NCBI RefSeq assembly: GCF_007828865.1
Contig: NZ_VIVK01000001.1
Span: 2,914,001-2,978,000 of the forward strand
Direction of reading: 5' to 3'
Origin: Kribbella amoyensis
Lineage (GTDB): Bacteria; Actinomycetota; Actinomycetes; Propionibacteriales; Kribbellaceae
DNA: 64,000 nt
The position numbers were made by a program, and so were the translations under genes. A model generated the notes under the pieces. The model worked only from the letters and a program-made list of their open reading frames with translations. It was not told where the DNA came from and made no database searches. Positions 9,183-17,751 of this stretch are shown here, one piece after another (position 1 is the first letter of the stretch; the number at the start of each line of letters is the position of its first letter).

Positions 9183-9560
9183 ATGGGCATTTTCGATAGT
9201 TTGAAGGACAAGGCTTCCGAGCTGCTGCAGGGCGCCGGTGACAAGGTCACCGAGGCCACCGGGATCGACGTCTCCGGGGTGACCGACCAGCTCAGCGGTT
9301 CCGCCGAAGGCGTGGCCGACCAAGGCCAGGCGGTGGCCGACCAGGGCCAGGAGGTCGCCGACCAGGCGCAGGGCCACGTCGACAACGCGCAGGCCGCCGC
9401 GGAAGGTGCCGTGGGCGATTTCGAGCAGGCCACCGGTGTCGACGTACCGGTGGAAGGCGTCGGCGAGCAGGTCACGCAGGCGACCGACGGTCTGACCGAG
9501 CAGGGCCAGGGGATCGCCGACAACGCGGCCGACCGGCTCAAGGACTTCGGCCAGCAGTAG
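9183..9560 (+). CDS. Small repetitive hydrophilic protein (VADQGQ repeats), 125 aa
   Basis: The N-terminus MGIFDSLKDKASELLQGAGDK is amphipathic and resembles the opening of small actinobacterial stress or antitoxin-like proteins. Residues about 40-60 carry three near-copies of VADQGQ, followed by more Gln/Ala/Asp/Val heptad-like sequence. There is no signal peptide, cysteine or aromatic core, so a coiled-coil or LEA-like disordered protein is likely. The start follows GAAGGATTTCG. It is flanked by the sigma factor gene and a strong bidirectional terminator. Function unknown. Confidence 0.75.
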   Translation: MGIFDSLKDKASELLQGAGDKVTEATGIDVSGVTDQLSGSAEGVADQGQAVADQGQEVADQAQGHVDNAQAAAEGAVGDFEQATGVDVPVEGVGEQVTQATDGLTEQGQGIADNAADRLKDFGQQ

Positions 9561-9570
9561 GCGGGTGCAC

Positions 9571-9599
9571 GCGTGGGGCCGACGTGCTCGGCCCCACGC
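9571..9599. terminator. Bidirectional hairpin terminator
   Basis: Perfect 12-bp stem GCGTGGGGCCGA (9571-9582) / TCGGCCCCACGC (9588-9599) with a 5-nt loop, located exactly between two convergent genes (stops at 9560 and 9605). Confidence 0.8.
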
Positions 9600-9604
9600 A
9601 GTAC

Positions 9605-10516
9605 CTATGCCGGTGGTGAGCTCTGCGCTGCTGCGTGGAGAGCGGCCGTAACAGCTTCTATTGCAGGGGTTTTGCTGGTCCGGGTGAGCAGGAAGACCTC
9701 GCGGCCGAGTTCGCCTTCACTCAGGGGTCTGATCGCGACACCCGGTACTCCGTAGCCGAGGACCAGGTCGGGGAGGAGAGCGCAGGCTCCCGCGGTCCGG
9801 ACCATCTCGACGAGGATGAGGAAGTCGTCCGAGGCGTACCGGAGATCCGGTTCGAACGCGCCGAGATCGCGGCAGGCCCGGACCTGCATCGCGTGGTGGC
9901 CGGTTCCTGGTTGGCACGCGGCCCAGTGTTCGTCGGCCAGCTGCGTCATGCGGACACGGTCGTTGGCCGCCTGCGGGTGCGTTTCGGGGAGGACCAGACG
10001 GACCTGCTCGCGGACCAGGGTCTCGCGGGCGAGGTCGGCGTGGACGGGGCGGGGCTGACCGGAGTACTCGTCACCCACCACCACGTCGAGCCGGCGGAGG
10101 TGGAGCGCCGGTACTGCGGTCTCGACCTCGGTCTCGGTGACTTCGACCCGGATGTCGGGGTGGCTCTCGGCGAGGGCGGCGACCGCGGGGGCGACGATCC
10201 GGAGGAACGCCGACTGGAACGCCGACACCCTGACCACGCCCGCCGGCCGGCCGGCGGCGATCGCGGCCACTTCGGCTTCGGCGGCCTCAAGACCGTCGAG
10301 GAGTACGGCGGTGTGCCGGACCAGGGCCTTCCCCGCCTCGGTGAGCTGCACGTTGCGGCCGGTGCGCTCGAACAGTTTCGCGCCCGCTTCGCGTTCGAGG
10401 ACGGCGAGCTGCTGGGAGATCGCGCTCGGCGTGTACCCGAGGGCGCGGGCGGCGCCGTGCATCGTTCCCCGCGCGTCGAGTTCGCGGAGAAGACGGAGGC
10501 GGCGAAGATCCAGCAT
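9605..10516 (-). CDS. LysR family transcriptional regulator
   Basis: 303 residues. The N-terminal winged helix-turn-helix is clear (LDLRRLRLLRELDARGTMHG ... ALGYTPSAISQQLAVLEREAG), followed by a two-lobed LysR substrate-binding domain. It is divergent from an EamA-type transporter gene with 75 bp between starts, the classic LysR arrangement, so it probably regulates that transporter and itself. The inducer is unknown. Confidence 0.9.
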   Translation of the reverse strand: MLDLRRLRLLRELDARGTMHGAARALGYTPSAISQQLAVLEREAGAKLFERTGRNVQLTEAGKALVRHTAVLLDGLEAAEAEVAAIAAGRPAGVVRVSAFQSAFLRIVAPAVAALAESHPDIRVEVTETEVETAVPALHLRRLDVVVGDEYSGQPRPVHADLARETLVREQVRLVLPETHPQAANDRVRMTQLADEHWAACQPGTGHHAMQVRACRDLGAFEPDLRYASDDFLILVEMVRTAGACALLPDLVLGYGVPGVAIRPLSEGELGREVFLLTRTSKTPAIEAVTAALHAAAQSSPPA

Positions 10517-10591
10517 TGTTCAGTAACGCTACCCGATTCTGTGCAAGAAGCTGAGATAGACCTGAATAGTTGACGATGTCAGCATCTTCCC

Positions 10592-11533
10592 GTGGGTCCG
10601 CTTCTCTGCCTCCTCTCCGCCGTCTGTTTCGGCGCCATGGCCATCTTCGGCAAGCTCGCGTACGACTCGGGGGTCGTGCTCGGCGATCTGCTGCTGTTCC
10701 GGTTCGCGATCGCGGCCGCGCTGCTGCTCGTCATCGCCCGGGCCAGGGGAGTACTGCGGGGTCTGCCGCGTCGCTCGGTCCTGGCCGGTCTCGCGATGGG
10801 CGGGATCGGGTACGCCACGCAGTCCGGCCTCTTCTTCGGGGCGTTGGAGCGGATGGACGCGTCGCTGCTCGCCCTGATCCTCTACGTCTACCCGGTCCTG
10901 GTGATGATCGGCGCGATCGTCCTCGGCCGTGAGCGGGCCTCCGTCCGCCGGATCGCGGCTCTCGTGATCGCGTCCGTCGGCACCGCCCTGGTCCTCGGTG
11001 GCGCGGCGTCCGGAGGCCTGGATCCACTGGGTGCCGCGATGGGATTCGGTGCCGCCGTCGCGTACACGGTCTACATCCTCGCCGGGGATCGCATCGGCGT
11101 CGGTATGCCGCCGCTCGCGTTGTCCGCTCTGGTCTGTACCGGCGCCGCGTTCACCTACTCCCTCGCATCCACCCGGCACGGTGGTCCGCAGCTGGGGTTC
11201 GCCGCCGAAGGGTGGCTCTGGCTTGCCGCGATCGCCGTGGTCAGTACGGTCGCCGCGATCCTGACGTTCTTCGCCGGCCTGGCCCGCGTCGGTCCGTCGG
11301 CCGCGTCGATCCTCTCCACTCTGGAACCGGTCGTCACGGTTGTCCTCGCAGCCGCCGTCGTCGGCGAATCCCTCGGCGTCGTTCAAGCCGTCGGCGGTGC
11401 CGTGGTCCTGAGCGCGGTCCTGGTGATCCAGTGGCCGACTCGGTCGCGCTCGCTCGGTCCACGGATCAGGAAACGGCGCCTCGGCAGGCCGCGGATCGCA
11501 CCCGAGCAGACGGCCGACCACGTCCTGCCCTGA
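10592..11533 (+). CDS. EamA/DMT family transporter
   Basis: 313 residues with about 10 membrane segments arranged as two EamA repeats; the N-terminal repeat begins GPLLCLLSAVCFGAMAIFGKLAYDSG. DMT proteins export amino acids, metabolites or drugs. The start is a GTG. It is divergently paired with the LysR gene, which likely controls it. The C-terminal 25 residues are basic and extend past the last membrane segment. Confidence 0.87.
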   Translation: MGPLLCLLSAVCFGAMAIFGKLAYDSGVVLGDLLLFRFAIAAALLLVIARARGVLRGLPRRSVLAGLAMGGIGYATQSGLFFGALERMDASLLALILYVYPVLVMIGAIVLGRERASVRRIAALVIASVGTALVLGGAASGGLDPLGAAMGFGAAVAYTVYILAGDRIGVGMPPLALSALVCTGAAFTYSLASTRHGGPQLGFAAEGWLWLAAIAVVSTVAAILTFFAGLARVGPSAASILSTLEPVVTVVLAAAVVGESLGVVQAVGGAVVLSAVLVIQWPTRSRSLGPRIRKRRLGRPRIAPEQTADHVLP

Positions 11534-11746
11534 ACCTCGGTACGGACTGCGGTGTCCGCTATTGGGTGATTGTCGGGGTTTTGGAATTGTCCGGAATCTA
11601 CCGGCCGGTCATCGTTCAGGTGACTCGGGAGTAGTTTTCGTTTTCCGGCTTTCGCCGAGCTCCGTCCTGCCGTTTCGCCTTGTGTGCAAGGGGATGCGGT
11701 TCACCTCTTACGCAGAGCCAGGGTGTGGATGCGGAAAGTCAGGGTC

Positions 11747-11771
11747 GTTTGTGGGGGAAATGCGTGGGTAC
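11747..11771 (+). promoter_or_regulatory. SigB/SigF-type stress promoter ahead of the gas vesicle cluster
   Basis: GTTT at 11747-11750 and GGGTAC at 11766-11771 are separated by exactly 15 bp. This matches the actinobacterial SigF/SigB consensus GTTT-N15-17-GGGTA(T/C). A start site near 11778 would place the first coding signals 20-100 bp downstream. The 338-bp stretch 11534-11871 holds this promoter and short leader frames but no other gene that I can support. Confidence 0.65.
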
Positions 11772-11799
11772 CCGCAGGCATCGCTTGTTGGGCACGGGG

Positions 11800-11823
11800 A
11801 TGATCCTGAGGAGGGGCTCGTGA
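11800..11823 (+). CDS. Possible 7-codon leader frame
   Basis: ATG at 11800 opens a seven-codon frame with two consecutive AGG arginine codons, ending in TGA that overlaps the next GTG as GTGA. The AGG AGG stretch is also the ribosome-binding sequence for the following GTG. Coding status is speculative; it is recorded because it lies directly downstream of the predicted stress promoter. Confidence 0.2.
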   Translation: MILRRGS

Positions 11824-11879
11824 GAATCGCTAGACCGGAATTCCGAGGTTCCACGCGGCCGCGGGCACGCCATGGCTGA
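11820..11879 (+). CDS. Possible 19-aa leader peptide before the gas vesicle operon
   Basis: GTG at 11820 follows GAGGAGGGG, one of the strongest ribosome-binding sequences in the region, and encodes a very basic 19-residue peptide (VRIARPEFRGSTRPRARHG). Its TGA (11877-11879) overlaps the ATG (11872) of the next gene, which itself lacks a good ribosome site, so it may act by translational coupling. No homology is claimed. Confidence 0.3.
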   Translation: MRIARPEFRGSTRPRARHG

Positions 11880-12093
11880 GCCGGAGATCGACGTCCGGGA
11901 GCGGCTGGTGGACATCCTGCTGGAGAAGGTCGCGGACGAACGCTTTCCGTCGACGACGACGCTCGATCTGATCGAGTCGCTGCTACGGCCGGACGAGGTT
12001 CCGGTCTACGCGCAGGTCCTGCTGCGGCAGGTCCGGTCCGAGCCGTATCCGAGTCTGGCGATGCTGCGCCGGATCGCGGCGCTGACCAACTGA
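11872..12093 (+). CDS. Small helical protein at the head of the gas vesicle operon, 73 aa
   Basis: Acidic, mostly helical sequence with no signal peptide; it contains VRERLVDILLEKVADERFPS and a second helical half ending MLRRIAALTN. It lies between the stress promoter and the charged-tail gene of the gas vesicle cluster, in the same direction, so it is probably the first structural cistron. I do not recognise a named family; a regulatory or assembly role is inferred only from position. Confidence 0.6.
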   Translation: MAEPEIDVRERLVDILLEKVADERFPSTTTLDLIESLLRPDEVPVYAQVLLRQVRSEPYPSLAMLRRIAALTN

Positions 12094-12180
12094 TCACGTC
12101 CGGACCCGCCGGACCCCGACGGGGCGAAGTCCCTGGGACACGTCTGTCCCGGTGGCTCCCATCACTGTGGAGGAGTTCCC

Positions 12181-13224
12181 ATGAATACCACTGCGAATAC
12201 CACCGCGAAGGTGGCGGCCGCTGTGGCGAGCGGCTACCTGCTCGGCCGGACGAAGAAGCTCCGGCTGGCCATCACGGTCGGCAGTCTGCTGGCCGGCAAG
12301 CGGATCGCGACGGATCCGCGCGCGATCGTGCAACAGCTCGCGACCCTGGTCGAGCAGAACCCCGAGCTGTCCAAGCTGTCCGACCAGGTGCGCGGCAAGT
12401 TGGTCACCGCCGGCCGGGAGGCGGCGGTCGCCGCCGCCAGCAACCGGCTGAACCGGGTGAGCGACGGGATCCGCAGCCGGACCGATCGCATGCTCGACCT
12501 GGGCAGCGGCCTGACCGGCTCCGACGAGTCGGACGACGAGGACGAGGACGACACTCCGCGCGACCGCGCCGAGGACGACGGCGGACGTCGACGGCGGCGG
12601 GGCGGTAGGAGCCGCGGCCGGCGCGATGACGAGGGCAGCGAGAGCCGCGGCCGCGACGACGAGGACGACGACGGCGATGAGGGCGGTAGGAGCCGTAGCC
12701 GTAGCCGTAGCGACGACAAGGACGAGCGCGGCGGTCGCCGCGGCCGTCGCGCCGATGACGAGCGTGGCAGCCGCGGTCGCCGTGGCGGGGACGACGAGGA
12801 CCGCGAGCCCAGCGGTGAGGCCGACGAGGACGAGGTCAGCTCGGCTCGTCGGCGGCGGGCCGGTGGGAGTCGGCGACGCGGTGGTGACGACGACGCCGGC
12901 TCGCGCGACAGCGGACGGCGGAGTGCGAAGCGTACGGCCGCCAAGGCGTCCTCGGACCGGTCCGGTGGTTCGGTGACCGAGCGGACGACCTCGGGGACGG
13001 GGTCGGCGAGCTCGGGGGCCCGGAAGACGGCCGCCAAGAAGACCGCCGCGAAGAAGGCTCCGGCCAAGAAGGCTCCGGCCAAGAAGGCGGCCGCGAAGAA
13101 GTCCGCGCCGCCGCGGAAGGCGGCGGCGAAGAAGACCGCGGCGAAGAAGACGACCGCCAAGAAGACCGCTGCCAAGAAGACGACGGCGAGGTCCGGCGGG
13201 TCCTCGACGCGGAAGCGCGGGTGA
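12181..13224 (+). CDS. Gas-vesicle-cluster protein with lysine-rich histone-like tail (GvpY-like?)
   Basis: 347 residues in three parts. Residues 1-110 are helical and include SGYLLGRTKKLRLAITVGSL. Residues about 115-260 are an Asp/Glu/Arg/Ser-rich low-complexity stretch. Residues about 270-345 are repeats of AAKKTAAKKAPAKK resembling histone H1 or HU-type tails. The start follows GGAGGAGTTCCC. Streptomyces gas vesicle clusters carry accessory genes named gvpY and gvpZ; by neighbour order this could be the gvpY counterpart, but I cannot confirm homology. The stop overlaps the next gene by GTGA. Confidence 0.75.
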   Translation: MNTTANTTAKVAAAVASGYLLGRTKKLRLAITVGSLLAGKRIATDPRAIVQQLATLVEQNPELSKLSDQVRGKLVTAGREAAVAAASNRLNRVSDGIRSRTDRMLDLGSGLTGSDESDDEDEDDTPRDRAEDDGGRRRRRGGRSRGRRDDEGSESRGRDDEDDDGDEGGRSRSRSRSDDKDERGGRRGRRADDERGSRGRRGGDDEDREPSGEADEDEVSSARRRRAGGSRRRGGDDDAGSRDSGRRSAKRTAAKASSDRSGGSVTERTTSGTGSASSGARKTAAKKTAAKKAPAKKAPAKKAAAKKSAPPRKAAAKKTAAKKTTAKKTAAKKTTARSGGSSTRKRG

Positions 13225-14555
13225 CCGAGATGGCCGAGCGGACCGCGAACGGCGGCGGGTTGAAGTCCGTCCTGGACGAGCTGCCCGTCGACCGGTTGAA
13301 GGACGAACTGCAGGAGGCGCTGTCGGTAGCCGCCGAACGGACCACCGAGCTGGCCGGCGACAAGATCTCCGACCTGACCGAACGGCTGGTCGACTTCGCC
13401 GCGAACGGCGGCGTCGGCGGGCGGGCACTGGCCGAGGGCGGTAAGGCGGCCGCGACCGGCGGCTCGCCGGTGCTGGGTGCGTTGAAGGGTGGCGTCATCG
13501 GAGCGAAGGACAAGGTCAAGGACGCGATCACCGGCGGTTCGGCCGGATCGGGCGGCGCGGGTGGCCAGAAGGCGGCGACCAAGTCGACCAACATCATCGA
13601 GCAGATCGATGTCGGGGTGCCGGTGCACGTCGCGTACAACCAGTGGACCCAGTTCCAGGACTTCTCCGGCTTCATGAAGAAGGTCGAGAACGTCGAGCAG
13701 GAGTCCGACGAGAAGGTCAACTTCAAGGCGAAGATCCTCTGGTCGCACCGGACCTGGGAAGCCAGCATCATCGAGCAGACGGCCGACGAGAAGATCGTCT
13801 GGCGGTCGAAGGGCGAGAAGGGGCACGTCGACGGGGCCGTCACGTTCCACTCGCTCGGCCCGAATCTGACCCGGATCCTGGTCGTCCTCGAGTACTACCC
13901 GCAGGGCCTGTTCGAACGGGTCGGCAACATCTGGCGCGCGCAGGGCCGGCGTGCCCGGCTCGAGCTGAAGCACTACCGCCGGCACGTGATGACGAACGTG
14001 ATCCTCGAACCCGACCGGGTCGAGGGCTGGCGCGGCGAGATCTCCGACGGCGAGGTCTCCAAGACCCATGAGGACGCCGTCGCCGAGGAGGATCGCGACG
14101 ACGAGGACCGCGACGAGGACGAGTACGCGGACGAGCACGACGACGAGCGCGACGAGTACGAGGACGAGGGCGGGGACGAAGAGCCCGAGGACGAGTACGA
14201 CGAGCAGGACGAAGACGAGCCGGACGAAGACGAGCCGGACGAAGACGAGGACGAGTACGACGACGAGCCGGCCGACGAGTACGACGACGAGGACGAGTAC
14301 GACGACGAGGGCGAGGACGAAGAGTCCGAGGATGAAGAGCCCGAGGACGAGTACGACGAGCAGGACGAAGACGAGCAGGACGAAGACGAGGACGAGTACG
14401 ACGACGAACCGGTCGACGAGTACGAGGACGAGGAAGACGAGGACTACGACGACGAGCCCGACGAGGACGACGAGGGCGACGCCGACGAGTACGACGAAGA
14501 CGAGTACGAGGACGAGGACGAAGAGGACGACGAGCCGCGCCGACGCGCGAGCTGA
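13221..14555 (+). CDS. SRPBCC (START-like) protein with long acidic tail (GvpZ-like?)
   Basis: 444 residues. Residues 1-118 are helical with Gly/Ala-rich linkers. About 120-270 is an SRPBCC/polyketide-cyclase fold ([20 protein letters not shown] ... [20 protein letters not shown] ... VTFHSL), a hydrophobic-ligand pocket. About 283-444 is almost wholly Asp/Glu with periodic Tyr ([10 protein letters not shown]-type repeats). It is translationally coupled to the preceding Lys-rich protein. SRPBCC proteins recur in actinobacterial gas vesicle clusters; their exact role is not established. A downstream in-frame ATG at 13230 is an alternative start. Confidence 0.82.
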   Translation: MTEMAERTANGGGLKSVLDELPVDRLKDELQEALSVAAERTTELAGDKISDLTERLVDFAANGGVGGRALAEGGKAAATGGSPVLGALKGGVIGAKDKVKDAITGGSAGSGGAGGQKAATKSTNIIEQIDVGVPVHVAYNQWTQFQDFSGFMKKVENVEQESDEKVNFKAKILWSHRTWEASIIEQTADEKIVWRSKGEKGHVDGAVTFHSLGPNLTRILVVLEYYPQGLFERVGNIWRAQGRRARLELKHYRRHVMTNVILEPDRVEGWRGEISDGEVSKTHEDAVAEEDRDDEDRDEDEYADEHDDERDEYEDEGGDEEPEDEYDEQDEDEPDEDEPDEDEDEYDDEPADEYDDEDEYDDEGEDEESEDEEPEDEYDEQDEDEQDEDEDEYDDEPVDEYEDEEDEDYDDEPDEDDEGDADEYDEDEYEDEDEEDDEPRRRAS

Positions 14556-14578
14556 ACCGACCGGAAGGGAGGACGACC

Positions 14579-15040
14579 ATGACCGTTGCGGCCAGCGATC
14601 GCCGCCGGGGTGGGGGCTATCTCGAGCGGCCCGCTCCGAGCAGTCTCGCCGACGTGATCGACAGCATCCTCGACAAGGGGCTCGTGATCGACGCCTACGT
14701 GCGCGTCTCGCTCGTCGGCATCGAACTGCTCACCATCGACGCCCGGATCGTCGTCGCCAGTGTGGACACCTACTTGCGGTTCGCCGAGGCGACGAACCGG
14801 CTCGACCTGTACGAGAAGGGCGGCAAGGACCTGCCCGAGCTGATGAGCGACGTCACCGAGAGCGGCGCGCGGGGTAAGACCACGGGCCTGCTCTCCGGTG
14901 CCAAGGAAGCGCTCCTCGGCAGTTCGGACGACAAGAGCGACAAGGACGACGACGAGGACGACGAGCCGGAGTACGAGGAACGGCCACGTCGCCGGCCGGC
15001 CAAGAAGGCCGCCGCGCGCCGCCGGAGGGACGAGGGATGA
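14579..15040 (+). CDS. gvpA: Gas vesicle structural protein GvpA
   Basis: 153 residues. The conserved core (about 20-80) contains [19 protein letters not shown], then [19 protein letters not shown] and [16 protein letters not shown], the hallmark of the amphipathic shell protein that polymerises into the gas vesicle wall. A roughly 70-residue C-terminal extension follows, acidic then basic; Streptomyces GvpA proteins carry similar tails, while cyanobacterial GvpA ends soon after the core. A strong ribosome site (GGGAGG) precedes the ATG. The stop overlaps gvpF by ATGA. Confidence 0.93.
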   Translation: MTVAASDRRRGGGYLERPAPSSLADVIDSILDKGLVIDAYVRVSLVGIELLTIDARIVVASVDTYLRFAEATNRLDLYEKGGKDLPELMSDVTESGARGKTTGLLSGAKEALLGSSDDKSDKDDDEDDEPEYEERPRRRPAKKAAARRRRDEG

Positions 15041-15792
15041 CGATCACGACCGATCGACGGACCGGCTGCTACCTGTACGGGATCGCGGCCGCCGGCCTCG
15101 ACCTTCCCAAGACGCTCACCGGACTCGACGACGAGGCGGTCGAGGTGATCCCGCACGGCGAGGTCGCCGCGATCACGAGTCCGGTGAGCACCACCCGGCC
15201 GTTGACCCGGCGGGCCGACCTGGTCGCGCACGGCCGGGTCCTCGACGCGGCCGCGGCGGCCGGCCCGGTCCTCCCGGTGCGGTTCGGTTCGGTACTCGAG
15301 GACCGGGACCAGTTGCTCGCCGAGGTCCTCGAGCCGGGCGGGGACGAGTTCGCCCCGATGCTGCGCGAGTTGGCGGGGTCGGCGCAGTACACGATCCGGG
15401 TGCGGTACGACGAGGCGCGGGTGCTGGCCGAGGTGGTCGCGGAGAACCCGGAGATCGCGCAACTCAGACTCCGGACCCGCGATCGGCCGGAGCACGCGGC
15501 GTACCACGATCGCGTCCGGCTGGGGGAGCTGGTCGCCCGGGCCCTGGAGGCCAAGCAGGACGAGGATGCCGACGCCGTCCTGGCCGTGTTCGAGCCGCTG
15601 GTCCTCGATGCCCGGGTGCGCGACGGGGCCGGGCTGGACCAGGTGATCGACGTCGCGTACCTCGTCCGGGACGACCAGCGGCCGGTCTTCGAGCAGACGG
15701 CCGAGCAGTTGGCCAAGGAGCTCGCCGGCCGGGCCAGGGTCAAGCTGGTCGGGCCGTCGGCGGCGTACGACTTCGTCGCGGTGGAGGGCTGA
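15037..15792 (+). CDS. gvpF: Gas vesicle protein GvpF (GvpL/GvpF family)
   Basis: 251 residues. The opening [15 protein letters not shown] and the internal [13 protein letters not shown] match the GvpL/F family, a two-domain cytoplasmic protein that contacts GvpA and is needed at the start of vesicle assembly. It is placed directly after gvpA with a 4-base overlap and before gvpG, the usual A-F-G order. A second family member, GvpL, lies further on. Confidence 0.92.
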   Translation: MTITTDRRTGCYLYGIAAAGLDLPKTLTGLDDEAVEVIPHGEVAAITSPVSTTRPLTRRADLVAHGRVLDAAAAAGPVLPVRFGSVLEDRDQLLAEVLEPGGDEFAPMLRELAGSAQYTIRVRYDEARVLAEVVAENPEIAQLRLRTRDRPEHAAYHDRVRLGELVARALEAKQDEDADAVLAVFEPLVLDARVRDGAGLDQVIDVAYLVRDDQRPVFEQTAEQLAKELAGRARVKLVGPSAAYDFVAVEG

Positions 15793-15796
15793 GGCG

Positions 15797-16063
15797 ATGG
15801 GGTTCGTGACCAACCTGCTGACGTTGCCGTTGGCGCCGGTCCGGGCCACGGCGGCGCTCGCCGACCAGATCCGCCGGCAGGCCGAGCAGGAGTTCTACGA
15901 CCCGGCCCGGATCCGGCACCAGCTGGAGCTGATCGGGAACCTCCGCGCCAGCGGGGACCTGACCGAGGACGAGGCGACGGCCGCCGAGGACGTACTGATC
16001 GCCCGGCTGCTGGACGCCGAGGCACAGCGCGAAGGATATGTTGCCAATGACAACTACCCGTAG
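15797..16063 (+). CDS. gvpG: Gas vesicle protein GvpG
   Basis: 88 residues. It matches the short helical GvpG family: NLLTLPLAPVRATAALADQI near the start, then EQEFYDPARIRHQLELI and DLTEDEATAAEDVLIARLL. GvpG works with GvpF/L in nucleation of the vesicle. It starts 4 bp after gvpF, and its 3' end contains the start of gvpO. Confidence 0.9.
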   Translation: MGFVTNLLTLPLAPVRATAALADQIRRQAEQEFYDPARIRHQLELIGNLRASGDLTEDEATAAEDVLIARLLDAEAQREGYVANDNYP

Positions 16064-16430
16064 AACAGGACAGCAGTCCGAGCGGCGCCGGAATACGGCG
16101 AAGAAGGCCACCGCACGACCGGACAGGTCACGGCGTGGAACGGCGGACGAGGACCGGCAGCCCTCGCGGTCCCGGAAGCCGTCGTTGCGATCGGTCGCGC
16201 TGTCCGCGGCGACCGAGTTGTCCGAGTTGATCGGGCACCAGGTCGAGAGCGTCGTGGCGATCGACCGGGACGACGACGGCTGGAAGGTCCAGGTCGAGGT
16301 GGTGGAGTCGCGCCGGGTCCCCGACACGACCGACATCCTCGCGATCTACGAGGTCGAGACCGACGGCGACGGGGCGATGACCGGGTACCGGCGACTCGGC
16401 CGGCACGTCCGCGGCCGCACCCAGGAGTGA
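16047..16430 (+). CDS. gvpO: Gas vesicle protein GvpO
   Basis: 127 residues. The N-terminal 45 residues are basic and disordered. The C-terminal GvpO domain includes AATELSELIGHQVESVVAID and DGWKVQVEVVESRRVPDTTD and YEVETD near the end. GvpO is essential for vesicle formation and binds other Gvp proteins. ATG at 16047 is preferred because GAAGGA lies 10 bases upstream; the in-frame ATG at 16038 is too close to that site. Both starts overlap gvpG. In Streptomyces gvpO heads the cluster, so this internal position is a rearrangement. Confidence 0.9.
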   Translation: MTTTRRTGQQSERRRNTAKKATARPDRSRRGTADEDRQPSRSRKPSLRSVALSAATELSELIGHQVESVVAIDRDDDGWKVQVEVVESRRVPDTTDILAIYEVETDGDGAMTGYRRLGRHVRGRTQE

Positions 16431-16440
16431 TCGGACACCG

Positions 16441-16767
16441 ATGACCGAACCGACGACGAGACCACGGCGCGCACCGATGGACCGGTACGCCTCCGCGGGG
16501 CCACGCCCCGACAACCTCGCCGACGTGCTCGAACGCGTGCTGGACAAGGGCATCATCATCGCCGGCGACATCCGGGTGAACCTGCTCGACATCGAACTGC
16601 TGACGGTCAAGATCCGGCTGCTGGTGGTGTCGGTCGACAAGGCGATGGAGATGGGCATCGACTGGTGGACCCGCGACCCGATGCTGTCCACCGAGGCCCA
16701 GCAGCTCGCCGACGAGAACCGCCGGCTCCGGGAACGGGTCGACGAACTGGAGGACGGTAATGGTTGA
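16441..16767 (+). CDS. gvpJ: Gas vesicle minor shell protein GvpJ (GvpA family)
   Basis: 108 residues. The GvpA-type core DNLADVLERVLDKGIIIAGD, then VNLLDIELLTVKIRLLVV, is followed by a helical tail ENRRLRERVDELEDG typical of GvpJ/GvpM-type minor proteins that shape the vesicle tips. It lies 10 bp after gvpO and overlaps gvpL by 8 bp. Confidence 0.9.
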   Translation: MTEPTTRPRRAPMDRYASAGPRPDNLADVLERVLDKGIIIAGDIRVNLLDIELLTVKIRLLVVSVDKAMEMGIDWWTRDPMLSTEAQQLADENRRLRERVDELEDGNG

Positions 16768-17563
16768 CACCGGCACCTATTTGTACGCCGTCGCGCGGTC
16801 GCTGGACGGGCGGCTGCTGGACGCGGTGACCGGGATGCAGGGGCACCCGGTCCGGACCATCGACGACGGTGAGCTGGTCGCGGTGGTGAGTACGGTCGGC
16901 CTGGACGAGTTCGGCGAGGACGGGCTGCGCCGCAATCTGGAGAACCTACGCTGGCTGGAGGCGACCGCGCGCGGGCACGACGAGGTGGTACGGCGCGCCG
17001 CGGCCGGGACGAGTGCGCTGGCGCCGTTCCGGCTGGCCACGATCTGCCGGTCGGACCAGGGCGTCCTGGAACGCGTCGACGAACTGCGCACCGAGCTCGA
17101 CGAAGCGCTGGACCGGATCGAGGGCCGGAGTGAGTGGAGCATCAAGGCCTATCAACGGAACCTGATCGAGACCACCGGCGAAGCCACGGTCTCGGGCACG
17201 CCGCCGTCGGCGGGGTCCTTGGCGACCGCGGCCCGCGGTACCGGGGTCTCGTACCTCGAACGACGGCGGGCGCAGTTGTCCGCGAACGCGCGAGCCAACG
17301 CGCGGATGACCTCGCAGGCGGATCGGCTGTACCAGGCGATCTCGTCCGCCGCCGACGCGTCCCGGCGGCTGCCGTCCCAGGATCGACGCCTCACCGGGCG
17401 GTCCGAGACGATGACGCTGAACGGCGCGTTCCTCGTCCAGGAAGCCCGGACGAAGCAGTTCCTGCACTTCGTCGCCGACCTCGAACCGCGGTACCCGACG
17501 TTGTGCCTCGAGATCGACGGACCCTGGCCGCCGTACTCCTTCTCCACCCTGGACAGCCCATGA
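16760..17563 (+). CDS. gvpL: Gas vesicle protein GvpL (GvpL/GvpF family)
   Basis: 267 residues. The opening TGTYLYAVARSLDGRLLDAV and the middle LAPFRLATICRSDQGVLERV identify the second GvpL/F member of the cluster. GvpL acts as the hub that binds several other Gvp proteins. A good ribosome site, GGAGGACGGTA, lies within the end of gvpJ. The stop overlaps gvpS by ATGA. Confidence 0.9.
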   Translation: MVDTGTYLYAVARSLDGRLLDAVTGMQGHPVRTIDDGELVAVVSTVGLDEFGEDGLRRNLENLRWLEATARGHDEVVRRAAAGTSALAPFRLATICRSDQGVLERVDELRTELDEALDRIEGRSEWSIKAYQRNLIETTGEATVSGTPPSAGSLATAARGTGVSYLERRRAQLSANARANARMTSQADRLYQAISSAADASRRLPSQDRRLTGRSETMTLNGAFLVQEARTKQFLHFVADLEPRYPTLCLEIDGPWPPYSFSTLDSP

Positions 17564-17751
17564 CGGCCGAGCCTGTCCTCCGGGACGCGGCCGGCCCGAT
17601 CGCGTTGGTGGACCTGCTGGACCGGTTGCTCGGCAACGGCGTCGTGGTGTCGGCCGACGTGCTGATCTCGCTGGCCGGGATCGACCTGGTCGAGGTTCGC
17701 CTCGGGGCCGTGATCCAGTCCGTCCGGGCCGGGAGGGGACTCGATGACTGA
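17560..17751 (+). CDS. gvpS: Short GvpA-family protein (GvpS type)
   Basis: 63 residues. The GvpA-like core ALVDLLDRLLGNGVVVSADV then LISLAGIDLVEVRLGAV is present with almost no tail. Such short paralogues between gvpL and gvpK are called GvpS in Streptomyces and may be minor wall components. It is coupled on both sides: ATGA overlap with gvpL and 8-bp overlap with gvpK. Confidence 0.85.
   Translation: MTAEPVLRDAAGPIALVDLLDRLLGNGVVVSADVLISLAGIDLVEVRLGAVIQSVRAGRGLDD

Noticed and set aside
13840-14580. 246-aa Arg-rich minus-strand frame opposite the acidic tail
   Set aside because: The complement of GAC/GAG-rich codons necessarily reads as Arg/Pro-rich sequence; it is not an independent gene.
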